Part shown: in pieces, positions 13,230 to 23,287 of the stretch
Position numbering within the stretch: the first letter of the stretch is position 1
Layout of the letters: every line of letters starts with the position of its first letter
Assembly: GCA_943704525.1 (NCBI GenBank)
Contig: CALSCQ010003212.1
Span: 1-44,431 of the forward strand
From: Pigoraptor vietnamica
Taxonomy: Eukaryota > Opisthokonta > Filasterea
Reading direction: 5' to 3'
DNA: 44,431 bases
Notes under the pieces: generated by a model
Seen by the model: the letters and a program-made list of their open reading frames with translations, nothing else
Told to the model about the DNA's origin: nothing
Database searches by the model: none
Translations under genes and position numbers: made by a program

Positions 13230-15420
13230 ATGTTCGCGCGCAAGGCACTATCGGCCGTAATGGCCGCCCCGTTTGGGTATGTGTGCGAATTGTCGCGAAG
13301 TGGCTGAAGCACCGTGGATGTGCCGCTTACCGTGCTGTGTGCCGTGCAGGGCTCAACGAGCGTCTGTCAGCGTGTTGGCGAGCCTCCCCGAGGTGCACGA
13401 GATGCTCCGCAAGACGTGCCGCAACTACGTGGATTCCGAGCTCAAGGCCCTCGCGCCGAAGTTCGACCGCGAGCACCTCTTCCCCGCAGAGCCCGTGAAG
13501 CGCATTGCTGAGCTCGGACTCATGGGCATCGACGTCCCCGAGGAGCTTGGCGGCGCCGGCTTGGACTATCTCGCCTACTCGGTCGCACTGGAAGAGATTA
13601 GCCGCGGATGCGCGTCGACGGGCGTGATCATGAGCGCGCACAATGTGAGCAGTAGAGATTCGACTGCACGCTATCGCGAACACTCCTCCTTCGCGCGATC
13701 TACATTTTCCCTGCCATGTCATTCAGTCACTCACGCACCCGCTTGCCTCCCTCCCATCCGTCCCCGCGTCCTCTTCCGTTGATGGGCGCAGTCCCTGTAC
13801 TGCACGCCCATGCACAAGTACGGCAACGCCGCACAGCACGAGGAATTTCTCAAGCCATTCGCGTCCGGCAAGAAGCTCGGCTGCTTTGCCCTGAGCGAGC
13901 CCGGAAACGGCAGCGATGCAGGCGCTGCAAGCACGACGGCACGCCTCGATGGCGACCACTACGTGCTCAACGGCACAAAAATGTGGATCACCAACGGTGA
14001 GCCATTGCGTTTGCGAGTCGAAGGCGTGCCATTCTCAGCACACCGCGTGCATAGCGTTGGGAACACTGTGCGCCACAATTTTGTGAGACCATCTCCCGCG
14101 GCGCAGCGTTTGAGGCCGACGCGAGCATCGTCTTTGCGACGACGGACAAGGCGCTGAAGCACAAGGGCATTAGCGCGTTTGTCGTCCCCATGAAGACGCC
14201 CGGAGTCAGTCTCGGCAAGAAGGAGGTGCGTTGCGTGCTGGGGTTCGCGTGCACGAGAATGTGCGCATTTACGCAATAGTATTCGCGCTTATCTCTTGTG
14301 AGTATGGTGGAAACAGAGTCTCATTCCCTCCCCCCCCCCCCGGCGTCCTTCAGGACAAGCTGGGCATCCGGGGCAGCTCGACGTGTCAGATTATCTTTGA
14401 GGACTGCCGCATTCCCAAGGCGTATCTGCTGGGAAAGCCTGGCGAGGGCTTCAAGATTGCAATGGTGCGTGCGTTTGTATGTGTGTGCGCGTTCTGTGTG
14501 CGTGCATCTTGTTGTGTGTTCATGTGTTCGTTTGTACGCTTCGACCGAGCACCTCACACACGCGCACACTCTTGTACTGCTTCTTGTTCTCGCCTGTGCC
14601 CCTTACGCCTTCCCTCTCGCGCTTTCCGCCACAGACGACGCTCGACGCGGGCCGCATTGGCATTGCGTCGCAGGGCCTGGGCATCGCGCAGGCGTCGCTT
14701 GAGGTCGCCACCAAGTACGCCCTCGAGCGCAAGGCGTTCGGTCAGACCATCTCGAACCTCCAGATGATCCAGCAGAAGGTGCGTGCGCAGCGTCCCTCTT
14801 TGCGGAACTTGTGGCATTGTGTGCGCAGCCCGACAGCATTCAAAACATATGGCATCGAGCCTTTATGACTGCGGGGCACTTCATTTGTCCTAAATCAGCC
14901 TTTTCAACGGTGCGCTGACCCGGGCGCTGTCTGCTGCAGATTGCGGACATGGCCCTTCGCGTCGAGTCAGCGCGGCTGCTTACGTGGCGCGCGGCTGTAC
15001 TCAAGGACTCGCACCAGAACTTCACCAAGGAGGCCGCGATGGCCAAGCTCGCCGCGTCGGAGGCGGCGACCTTCTGCGCCCACCAGGTGCGTGCTGGCTG
15101 TTGCCTACTTGCGCATTGGTGCGGGAAGGGGCTCGAATTGGAATCTGTTATTGGGGCTTTTGCACCTGAGCGGAATGGCAGTAGGCGTCGTTAGTGCTGT
15201 TGTGGTGCTGCGTGTCGGATTGATCCATTCTTCTCATCGAAATCGCACGTTGGGACCGCAGGCCATCCAGACGCTCGGTGGCATGGGCTATGTCAGCGAC
15301 ATGCCGGCCGAGAGGCACTACCGCGACGCACGCATCACCGAGATTTACGAGGGAACGAGCGAGATTCAGCGGCTCGTCATCGCCGGGCGGGTGTTCAAGG
15401 AGATGGCTGCGTCGGGCTGA
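13230..15420 (+). CDS. ACADS: short-chain (butyryl) acyl-CoA dehydrogenase, mitochondrial
   Basis: Eight exons: 13230-13276, 13350-13644, 13792-13996, 14107-14225, 14354-14464, 14635-14778, 14940-15086 and 15262-15420 (408 aa, close to human ACADS). The first about 25 residues are basic and hydroxylated without acid ([16 protein letters not shown]...), a mitochondrial presequence. Family signatures are [14 protein letters not shown] (substrate and FAD region), [24 protein letters not shown] and the C-terminal [16 protein letters not shown]. The last contains the Glu that acts as catalytic base in this branch of the family. Known reaction: FAD-dependent alpha,beta-dehydrogenation of short acyl-CoAs in the mitochondrial matrix, with electrons passed to ETF. 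Four of seven donors are GTGCGT. The thiolase for the last beta-oxidation step lies 6 kb downstream on the same strand. Confidence 0.97.
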
Positions 15421-15553
15421 GCAGAGTGAAGGGGATGCCGTCTCTGTTTGTCTCCACCGCCACGTGTATGTGTAGTGTGCGAGGGGCAGCAATCGGCGGC
15501 AATGGCCACGGGGGATTGATTTATGTATAGATAGGAAGGGTGTCGGCATATCA

Positions 15554-17171
15554 TCAAGACGACGCGGCGGCCTTTCCGCTTGCGCCGCTTCCGCTCGCAC
15601 GCGCGGTCAGTGCCTGAAGCACCTGCAAGGACAAGGGCAGAAAGTGCCCGTCAGGCACATTCGTCGGGGCATTCGCACATGACATGGCCCTGACAAAGCA
15701 TGACACGGTTCCCTCACACGCGCGCGCCAAACGCCAAACGCGACTTTGCTCGACAGATGACATCCGTAGAGTGACATTGCGCGTACCTTGTTGAGGTCAG
15801 TGCCGGTGAGGGCCTGCAGGGTGGGCGGGAGCTGCGCGGCGAGCTGGCTGAGTTCGCTCGTGGCGTTGTTGCCGGCACCGTCAACCATGACGATCTTGTC
15901 CACCTTGGTGAGGGGCGCGGAAATCTCTGCCGCAATCTGTTGGTGTGCAGCCAAACATGCCCTTCAGTGCGTGCGTGCGTGTGGAGTCGTGCGTTCCATC
16001 ACCAGCAATTATTTCGCACTTCTTGCACAATTTCAGTAAACGAACAGAAACAGCACACAAACATTCACACGCACGCCGCACGCATGCACACATACACACA
16101 CACACACACACACTCACTCACACACATCTATTCCGCACCTTGGGGAGTGTCTCGAGCACAAGGCTCATGAGGGCGGCGTCGCCGAAGCGGCGGTACGCGT
16201 CTGCCTTCATGCGCATACCTTCGGCCTCCGCATTGCCACGCGCGGCAATTGCGCTTGCCTCCGCCAGGCCAATCAACTGCGACCGTACAAGGATGAGGGC
16301 ACGGAAACGCACGGCGTGTGTGTGCGTGTGTGTGAGTTGCGTGTATGCACGTTACATGCGTGCGAGAACGAGGTTTGTACGAGTTGACGTTGGGAACACT
16401 CGTCTCGGGGGGAGAGAGAGTCTGATGGAAAGCCAGCGCACCTTGATGGCCTCTGCCTGTGCCTGCGCCTCCGCGACAACTTTCGTCCTGCACAGCGAAG
16501 GATTGCGTCAATACCCACGACCATCCCCGACCATGCAAGAGCGACAGTCACAAAGCCAAACACTACCGTATCGTCAACACCACGTTGGACAACAGAGAAA
16601 ACGCGACCCACTTTGCCGCGCTCGCAATCGTCTCCGTCCTGAATTTCTCGGCGTCGGCGGGCTTGCGGACCGTGGCGATGAGCTCGTTTTCCTTGCGCAC
16701 AATCTCCTGCTCCTCCACCTCGATTGCCTTGCGACGCTCGACGACCTGGATCTGCACGTCTTCGGTGCGGATCGACTGCCGCAACTTCGCAGCCTGCGCG
16801 CCGACAGAGACACGGGCAGAAAGAGACGTGTTGGTTACCCACGTAACCAGGCGATCCAGGTAATAAACCCAGGTTGGGCCTGGAAAGAGCGCGACGACAG
16901 AGCACGCACAAATGCGCGAGCGAAGGACGCTCAAAATCCCACAGCGATCACGACGCACCTCCAGCTCGTACGCCAGCTCTGCGCTGGCCACTTGTGTGTT
17001 CACTTCCTGGTTGAAAATGGCCTTCTGCACAAGGTAGGACCGCTCCGAGTCCGCGATGGCCGTGTCGGCGACGAACTTCACCTCCATCGTCGCACGCATC
17101 GCCTCGGATTCCTGCAATCGGCAGAAGCGCGGCGTGTGAGCGATCACATTCTGCAAAGAGTGGCGCACATG

Positions 17172-17237
<66 letters not shown>

Positions 17238-18372
17238 CTATCTGTCTGTCTGTGAATGCATGTGTGCGAAAACAGCCAACGTACCTTGATGCCAGAGTCC
17301 CTTTGCGCGAGAGCAACACCAATGTCGGCGTCTCGGCGCACTTCCGCCGTCCGCTTCTTTCCCAGCGAGTCCAGGTACCCAATGTTGTCGCTGATCTCCT
17401 TTATGGTGAAGCTGAGAATTTCAACGCCCATCTTACCAACGTCCGGCGACGCCACCTCGCGCACAAGCGCCGCAAACTTCTCGCGATCCTGGCACACAAA
17501 AACGGCACATTCGCATGCGTTAGGTTAGCCATGCCAGAGGATGGCGGTATGAGTACGCTCTTGTGCACGGTGATGTGCGCGCGTCCCATAAAGACCACAA
17601 ACGCATGGCGAGCGCCTGCAAACCTGGTAAATCTCTTCGACGGTGAGTGTGCCGAGAATGGCGCGGAGGTGGCCGTCGAGTGTCTGCACGAGCACATCCT
17701 GGATCTGGTGGGTTGTCTTGCCAAGGAATTGCTCCATGGCCGTGCGCAATAGCTTGTCCTCGGTGAGGAATTTGACCTGCGCGACGCCCGTGACTGTGAG
17801 CGCGGGGCCCTCCTTCGTCTCGACCTTGTCGCAGTGCGGGTTGAGCGTCATGACCTCCAGTGACAACCTGCGGCGGGACAAGAAAGGTGCGAGCGTCAAT
17901 TTGTGCTACTTGGAATAATAGTGATTACGCCAGGCACCCGCTCTTTTCTTCACACGCGAGATAGGGCGCGGCACGCGCATGGATCGAGGACAAGCATGAC
18001 CGAAATGTGCGCGCGACCAACAGCAACATCCACGCGTTCACTCTGTGTGCCCAAGCGACGCCGTTGCACACACCTGTCCACATGTGTGCAAAACCACCAC
18101 GCCCACGCCCATCCGCCGACCGTGATCTGCGGTGTGCTGCTGCAGCCACCTGCATTGCACGGTCGATTACGTGTGTTCACGCGAGTGAGTGGGTGATCGG
18201 CAAGTGTCGCAATAACAAAAGTGAGCGCGCATGTTGTGAGTATGTGCCAGTTGTTGTGAGTTTGTGCCAGTTTTGAAGCAGCTTGCGCGTTTGAAAGGTC
18301 TGTCAAGAGCGAGTCCAACTCACCCGACACAGCGATGCCCTCATTGGGGCCCACCACAAGACAGTTGCCCAT
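15554..18372 (-). CDS. FLOT2: flotillin-2 (reggie-1)
   Basis: Ten exons: 18324-18372, 18074-18149, 17624-17867, 17285-17488, 16959-17111, 16612-16793, 16442-16487, 16139-16276, 15787-15936 and 15554-15622 (436 aa; human FLOT2 is 428). The N-terminus MGNC gives a myristoylation glycine and a palmitoylation cysteine. The short exon 2 encodes GGWAWAWW, a signature shared with animal flotillin-2 but not flotillin-1. The SPFH/PHB domain includes LTVTGVAQVKF, QFLGKT, GTLTVEEIYQDR and GVEILSFTIKEI. It is followed by the Glu/Ala-rich coiled coil (VRKPADAEKFR and beyond) and a C-terminal oligomerisation part (PLTKVDKIVMVDG, QALTGTDLNK). Known role: a scaffold of cholesterol-rich membrane microdomains and endocytosis, on the cytoplasmic face. 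Exon 7 is only 46 bp. All phases close exactly, so the model is firm. Confidence 0.97.
16088..16129. repeat. (CA)n microsatellite in flotillin-2 intron 8
   Basis: About 40 bases of CA/ACTC repeat. In the transcript sense it reads GU and starts about 10 bases after the 5' splice site at 16138. Confidence 0.9.
17173..17252. repeat. compound (CTG)n-(TG)n-(CTGT)n repeat in flotillin-2 intron 4
   Basis: Seven CTG triplets (17173-17194) run into about 42 bases of TG (to 17236), and then a short CTGT run. In transcript sense this is ACAG, then (CA)n, then (CAG)n, and it sits in the middle and acceptor half of the intron. Confidence 0.92.
18233..18272. repeat. 20-bp tandem duplication in flotillin-2 intron 1
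   Basis: Two adjacent 20-base units differ by one base (A/T), each containing TGTGCCAG. They lie 51 bases inside the donor of intron 1. This is a recent local duplication with no known role. Confidence 0.85.
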
Positions 18373-18880
18373 GTTCCGCTTCAATATGAAGGCCGCCTGA
18401 GTGCGCGCCGCGCCGAGAAAGCTCGCACTACGTAGTGCGAAGAACACGACGCTGCGATCCGGCCCTCCTCCTAGACTTAAGCGAAACGCACCCACGCACA
18501 CACGAGCGCTTTTGAGGTCAATACTGAATCAAGCCGGACCCGCGAACAGCTGTGGCTTTTGCCGCGCATCCGGGGTGAGAGACATCTTATACCTAATTTG
18601 CCTATAGAGAACTTTAACACCTTTATATGGCATAAATAATTACAGGGAAGCTATAAATACTGACCAATCCTGTGTGAGGTTGTGGAGAATAAGGAGTGGA
18701 ATTGAGAGTCAATATGCGCACAGCGCTGACAAGGCCGCTTGAATTGAGAGTCGAGTGGAAGCGACACGCTCACACGCGCGCTAGCATTAGAGAGGGGAAG
18801 TCATGCCCGCGGTATATTAATTGCGCACACATTGTGTGGCTGGGAAGATGTGCGCGAGCGTATTGCGCCGGTTTTGAAAA
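18373..18880. promoter_or_regulatory. divergent promoter region, flotillin-2 / HPP protein
   Basis: A 508-bp spacer between two start codons pointing apart. It has an AT-rich core (18590-18665) with TATAAATA at 18652-18659, 222 bp before the HPP start, and a CCAAT on the plus strand at 18663. An ATCCGGGG octamer sits at 18568-18575. The motif GAATTGAGAGTC occurs twice (about 18700 and 18740). TATA function is plausible but unproven, and no gene was seen. Confidence 0.45.
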
Positions 18881-20130
18881 ATGGCGCACGGCGGTTCGTC
18901 CGTCGGTCTGAACGTCACCGCGCCCGACGTGACGACAAAAGGGGCATGGCCGCGTGTGCAGTCGTTTATGGTTGCGTATGTGCGCAAGTACAAGGGGAGC
19001 GCGCACAAGCTGCACCCCTTTCCCAAAAAGCCGACCATCCCCGTCTTGGTGTCGACGTTCATTGGGGCCTTCTGCGGTGAGCGACACCCTCATGTCTTGG
19101 CGGGCTGTCATTCCGATTCTTTTGAATGCGCTGTGCGTTCACACGCGTGCATGATGGGTCGCTGCCAATGTCGCGCTGTCATGCATGCATTCAGATTTCA
19201 TTGTCCTGCATGCTCACCATGCACGTGCTGCGCACAGGCATTCTTATCGTCGCCGTCATCAACGACCATGCCCCTCACTTTGAAAACGGCGACCTCGTCA
19301 TGTTCATCGCGTCGTTCGGTGCCTCCAGCGCCCTCGTGTACGGCGCCATCGACTCGCCGCTCGCGCAGCCCCGAAACACTATCGGCGGCAGCGTGCTTTC
19401 TGCCATATCGGGCGTGTCGATGGCGAAGGCGTTTCGCAACCTGCCCGACTATAACTTCGTCGCGACTGCACTCGCCGTTGCGATCGCGCTCAACCTAATG
19501 CAAATAACGCGCACCATGCACCCACCCGGCGGCGCCACTGCCGCGATTGCCGTCACCGGCTCGGCCAAAGTCAAGTAAGGCATTCGCACATGGGATAGAG
19601 AAAGATAATTCGTAGCAATATCTGCGTGCGTGTGTGCGTGCTTGTGCGAGTCGTCTGCTTCTCGTTCTACATGCTTTGTGTCCGTCCTGATGAGCAATCC
19701 GAATGGCGCGCCCTGACAGCTCCCTTTCTGCAGAAACCTCGGCTTTCTCTACGTGATCTTCCCCGTGCTCATCGGCGAGTGCATCCTCGTCGCCGTGGCC
19801 CTTCTCATCAACAACGTTGCGCGCGAATACCCGCTCTACTGGTATCGCCCCAAGAAGCGCCTGCTCACGAACGCACCGCAGGACACGCTCGTGCCGTCGG
19901 TCCGCACAATCGAGAGGCACGTCCACCAGCACCCGGAACACGGCCACGCGCACGCCGACGGTGGCGTGCGCGGCGACATGGGTGCGACGGGCGGCGGAGA
20001 AAGGGCGCGTGCAAATGCGGCATCGCCCGAAGAGTATGAAATGGACATGAGGGACATTGAGCGTGAAGCATCCGACAACGAAGAGGCATGGGAACGCGAG
20101 CGGAAAGTGGCGCCAACGACGTCGTTGTGA
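18881..20130 (+). CDS. HPP-family integral membrane protein
   Basis: Three exons: 18881-19076, 19238-19574 and 19734-20130 (309 aa). The diagnostic motif TRTMHPPGGATAA is present in the HPP domain. About four to five hydrophobic segments are visible: PVLVSTFIGAFCGILIVAVI, LVMFIASFGASSALVYGAI, the stretch before the HPP motif (FVATALAVAIALNLM), and LGFLYVIFPVLIGECILVA. The domain is known in bacteria, algae, plants and fungi, and a plant chloroplast member has been linked to nitrite transport. Substrate and membrane are unknown here. The roughly 100-residue cytoplasmic tail is unusual, with a His-rich patch (RHVHQHPEHGHAHADGG) and an acidic end. The His patch might bind metal, but this is only a guess. 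It shares a divergent spacer with flotillin-2. Confidence 0.9.
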
Positions 20131-20308
20131 CGGGTGCTGGTCGCCCGTTACAAACAATACAGATGACTACACAAACGCCGTACACCGACTCCTCGACAGA
20201 GATAGAGAGGCGTCAGGCTTACTTCATCTTTACGCAAAACAAACTTCCACGCAGCCGCACGCACGCACGCGCCCGCAACGCGCCACGCCCGCACGCAGTT
20301 TTATAATT

Positions 20309-21169
20309 CTAGCTCTCGTTCGAGTCTTCTGCACGTTCGACCCAACGGTACTTGCAATCGTTGTTGCAGCACACGTAATAGAGCTGCATGCCTTCGTCGC
20401 TCCGTCGCATCTGAGACTGGAAGAATACGAGCTCCTGCAAGCGCAAAAGCAAACGTCAATTCGATGGGCTCAGAATGAGACGCAAATATTCTTCTCCAAC
20501 AAGATGCGAACGTGTCTTATGCGCAAACGACAAGCAAGAAGTCCTTCGACTTCGAAGGCGAGCAACGATACCAAAACGCATGCAGCGTGTCTGCATCAGA
20601 AAAAACAGCACGCGCGAAAACTTGCCTCATGGCCGCACTTCGGACACGACTGGTCCTTCGTCCTCGGCAATGTCGGGTCCGAAGTGACGTCGGTGATGAT
20701 CTGTGTCAGCTCACTGCATGGCACCGTCCACAATAGCCGTAAGAGAGAGAGACACACACACACGGAACATTGGCACAATAAGCTGAACAGCCCAAGTAAT
20801 CACCAACGAGTTTGCATTATAAGAATCGACAGCCCATTCCCGCATCGCAAGGTGACTGAGTCACAGAGCGCGGACAGAGAGGAGAGATACCCACTCTTGT
20901 GTGTGCTGGATGCGGTTGATGTACACACACGACGACTCGGCGGGCTCCTCGTACTCGCAGTTTTTGCACGAATAGAGGAGCGTCTTGTTGACGCGGTCCT
21001 CGCGGGGATGCAACATGTTGTTGCTGCACATGCACACAAATTCACGCGTTAATCGCCCATGAGCGGCAGACGTTAGTACGAGAGCACGTGCACATGCAAC
21101 GAGAGACAACGACGGTGAGATGCAGACCCACCACTCTTGGCAAAACTTAATCCCAACGTAGTGGCTCAT
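20309..21169 (-). CDS. POLR2I: RNA polymerase II subunit RPB9
   Basis: Four exons: 21132-21169, 20895-21023, 20626-20713 and 20309-20434 (126 aa; human 125). It starts [17 protein letters not shown]. The N-terminal zinc ribbon uses CQEC and CKNC. The linker [19 protein letters not shown] is almost the animal sequence. The C-terminal TFIIS-like ribbon uses CPKC and the CNNDC pair and ends in YRWVE. Known role: a small Pol II subunit at the jaw, needed for start-site choice, fidelity and RNA cleavage. The first two donors are GTGGGT. The last intron (20435-20625) begins with GC (AG|GCAAGT), and the alignment HEELVFFQS to human HREAVFFQS is gap-free only with that GC donor. It is convergent with the HPP gene at 178 bp. 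Confidence 0.97.
20435..20625 (-). other. GC-AG intron in RPB9
   Basis: A 191-nt intron in phase 0 that starts GCAAGT after GAG and ends TTGCAG. The rest of the donor is a perfect match to the strong GC-AG class (AG|GCAAGT). No GT donor nearby keeps both the frame and the conserved CGH-to-VFFQS join. Confidence 0.85.
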
Positions 21170-21562
21170 TTTCGCACACGCACAAGGTCCCTCTCAGCAG
21201 TATCGTTTTCTTCCCAAAAGGCAAGTGAGAGGGGCTTGTATGTATGAGAGAATAGCGAAACTGCACAAGCCGACAGCTGTGAAAGAACGGAAACAAATCG
21301 TACCACTTTTCCGATACACGTTTTTGCGAGCTCTCGCTTCATCGTGTTGCTGCGAAACCCACAACAAAAGCACGTGACATGATGTAACCTCACTTCACCC
21401 TTCCGCTGTCCTCCGCTTCCGCCAGGCACGCAACGGGGACACTCGCGCGTGTGTAGCATTCGCACTCCCACTCACTACTTGTAAGCGTCAACTGCGCCTT
21501 CAGTTTCGTTGTCTCCAAATCTTATCCCGAGGCAAAGGCAGACGTCAGCGAATCACACAAAA
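21170..21562. promoter_or_regulatory. divergent promoter region, RPB9 / thiolase
   Basis: 393 bp between opposite start codons. It holds no gene I recognise and no CCCCGGAT octamer. A GACGTCA half-palindrome lies about 16-22 bases upstream of the thiolase ATG. A promoter role is inferred from position. Confidence 0.45.
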
Positions 21563-23031
21563 ATGGCTTCCCGTGCGGGCATCTTCATAGTTGCGGCCAA
21601 GCGCACGGCCTTTGGCACTTTCGGCGGAAAGATCAAGCACCTCTCCGCCACGGACCTTGCCGTTGACGCTTCGAAGGCCGCCATCGCCGCAGCGAACGTG
21701 CGTCCTGAGGCCATCGACTCGGTGATTGTGGGCAACGTCGCGCAGACGTCGTCGGACGCTGCGTACCTTGCGCGCCACGTCGGTCTGCGCAGCGGCGTGC
21801 CCGTGCCCGCGACGGCCCTCACGGTCAACAGGCTGTGCGGTTCGGGTTTCCAGAGCGTGGTGAATGCGGCGCAGGAGATTATCTCTGGCGACGCCAACGT
21901 GGTGCTCGCGGCGGGCACTGAGAACATGAGCCAGGCGCCGTTTGCCGTGCGCGACGTGCGCTTTGGCACGCGTCTCGGCCAGGAGATCAAGCAGGAGGAC
22001 ACGCTGTGGTCTGCGCTCACGGACTCGTACGTGAAGCTGCCCATGGCCATCACGGCCGAGAACCTCGCGGAAAAGTACCACATCACGCGCGCCGACGTCG
22101 ACAATTACGCACTCCAGAGCCAGCAGCGCTGGGCCAAGGGTGCGTATTGCGACTGCGGTGTTAGCTGGTAGCCCGTATGTGAGTGTATGGAAGTGGTGCG
22201 CGTTTTCCAAACGCTGCATGCCGCGGTTGTTCGTTAATGATGGCTGTGGTGGCTTATACCGGAGTCGCAAATCTTTTCTGCGCGCAGCCGAGGCCGAGGG
22301 CCGCTTCAACGCCGAGATCACGCCGATCGAGATCAAGGGCAAGAAAGGACCGGAGCAGTTCAAGACGGACGAGCACCCGCGCCCGCAGACGACGACCGAG
22401 ACGCTTGCGAAGCTACCCCCTGTCTTCAAGAAGGACGGCGTGGTCACCGCTGGCAATGCCTCCGGCATCAGCGACGGCGCCGGCGCGCTCATCGTGGCCT
22501 CGGAGGCCGCGCTCAAGCAGCACTCGCTCAAGCCCCTCGCGCGCCTCGTTGCGTGGCACGTGAGCGGGTGCGACCCCAAGATTATGGGCATCGGTCCCGT
22601 CGCTGCCATCACGGGCGCGCTGAAGAAGGCCAACCTGAAGCTGACCGACATTGACCTCGTCGAGATCAACGAGGCGTTTGCCGCGCAGTACCTTGCGTGT
22701 GAGAAGGAGCTCGGGCTCGACCGCAGCAAGACGAACACGAACGGCGGCGCCATCGCCCTCGGCCACCCCCTCGGTGCGTGTCTTCGTCTCTCCTTTGTGT
22801 GTGTGTTTGCTTTAAAGGTTTCGTCGTAGTGCTGTGTTGGAATGTTCCATTTGCAACTTGCAACTTTTCTGACGTTCTCGTCTCTTCAACAACATTCACG
22901 CAGGTGCCTCGGGCAGCCGCATCACGGCGCACCTCGTCCACGAGCTCCAGCGCCTCAACAAGAAGTACGCGGTTGGGTCGGCGTGCATCGGCGGCGGCCA
23001 GGGCATTGCCCTTGTTCTCGAGCGCGTCTGA
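21563..23031 (+). CDS. ACAA2: mitochondrial 3-ketoacyl-CoA thiolase (acetyl-CoA acyltransferase 2)
   Basis: Three exons: 21563-22139, 22288-22773 and 22904-23031 (396 aa; human ACAA2 is 397). The start [18 protein letters not shown] aligns to ACAA2 without a long presequence, as in that enzyme, whose N-terminus is an uncleaved signal. The active site shows the nucleophile Cys in [10 protein letters not shown], the base His in [11 protein letters not shown] and the second Cys in [22 protein letters not shown] and [11 protein letters not shown] are further signatures. Known reaction: thiolytic cleavage of 3-ketoacyl-CoA to acetyl-CoA and a shortened acyl-CoA, the last beta-oxidation step. Both donors are GTGCGT. 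It shares a 393-bp divergent spacer with RPB9. Confidence 0.97.
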
Positions 23032-23287
23032 GCGCAAACACGGACCACACGAGCACGGAGGGCCAATATTTGGTGGCGTCGTACTTTGAGTGGAAAAAAA
23101 GGTCGGAGGAAATCGGAGGGCGGGCGGCGGAGATGAGGAATTTTTTGGGACAGTGACGCGTTTTGGAATTGCGTTGCGCGCGAAATGAAACCCTGCAAGT
23201 TAATCCTACGCGCACTGCGACAGAAGCGAACGTGGCATCAACTGCAACGCGTCTCTCGTTCAAAAACCCATGTAGTCGGCGGGACGC

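Noticed and set aside
15554-18372. Flotillin-1
   Set aside because: MGNC, GGWAWAWW and the ALTVTGVAQVKF/LGTLTVEEIYQDR pattern are those of flotillin-2.
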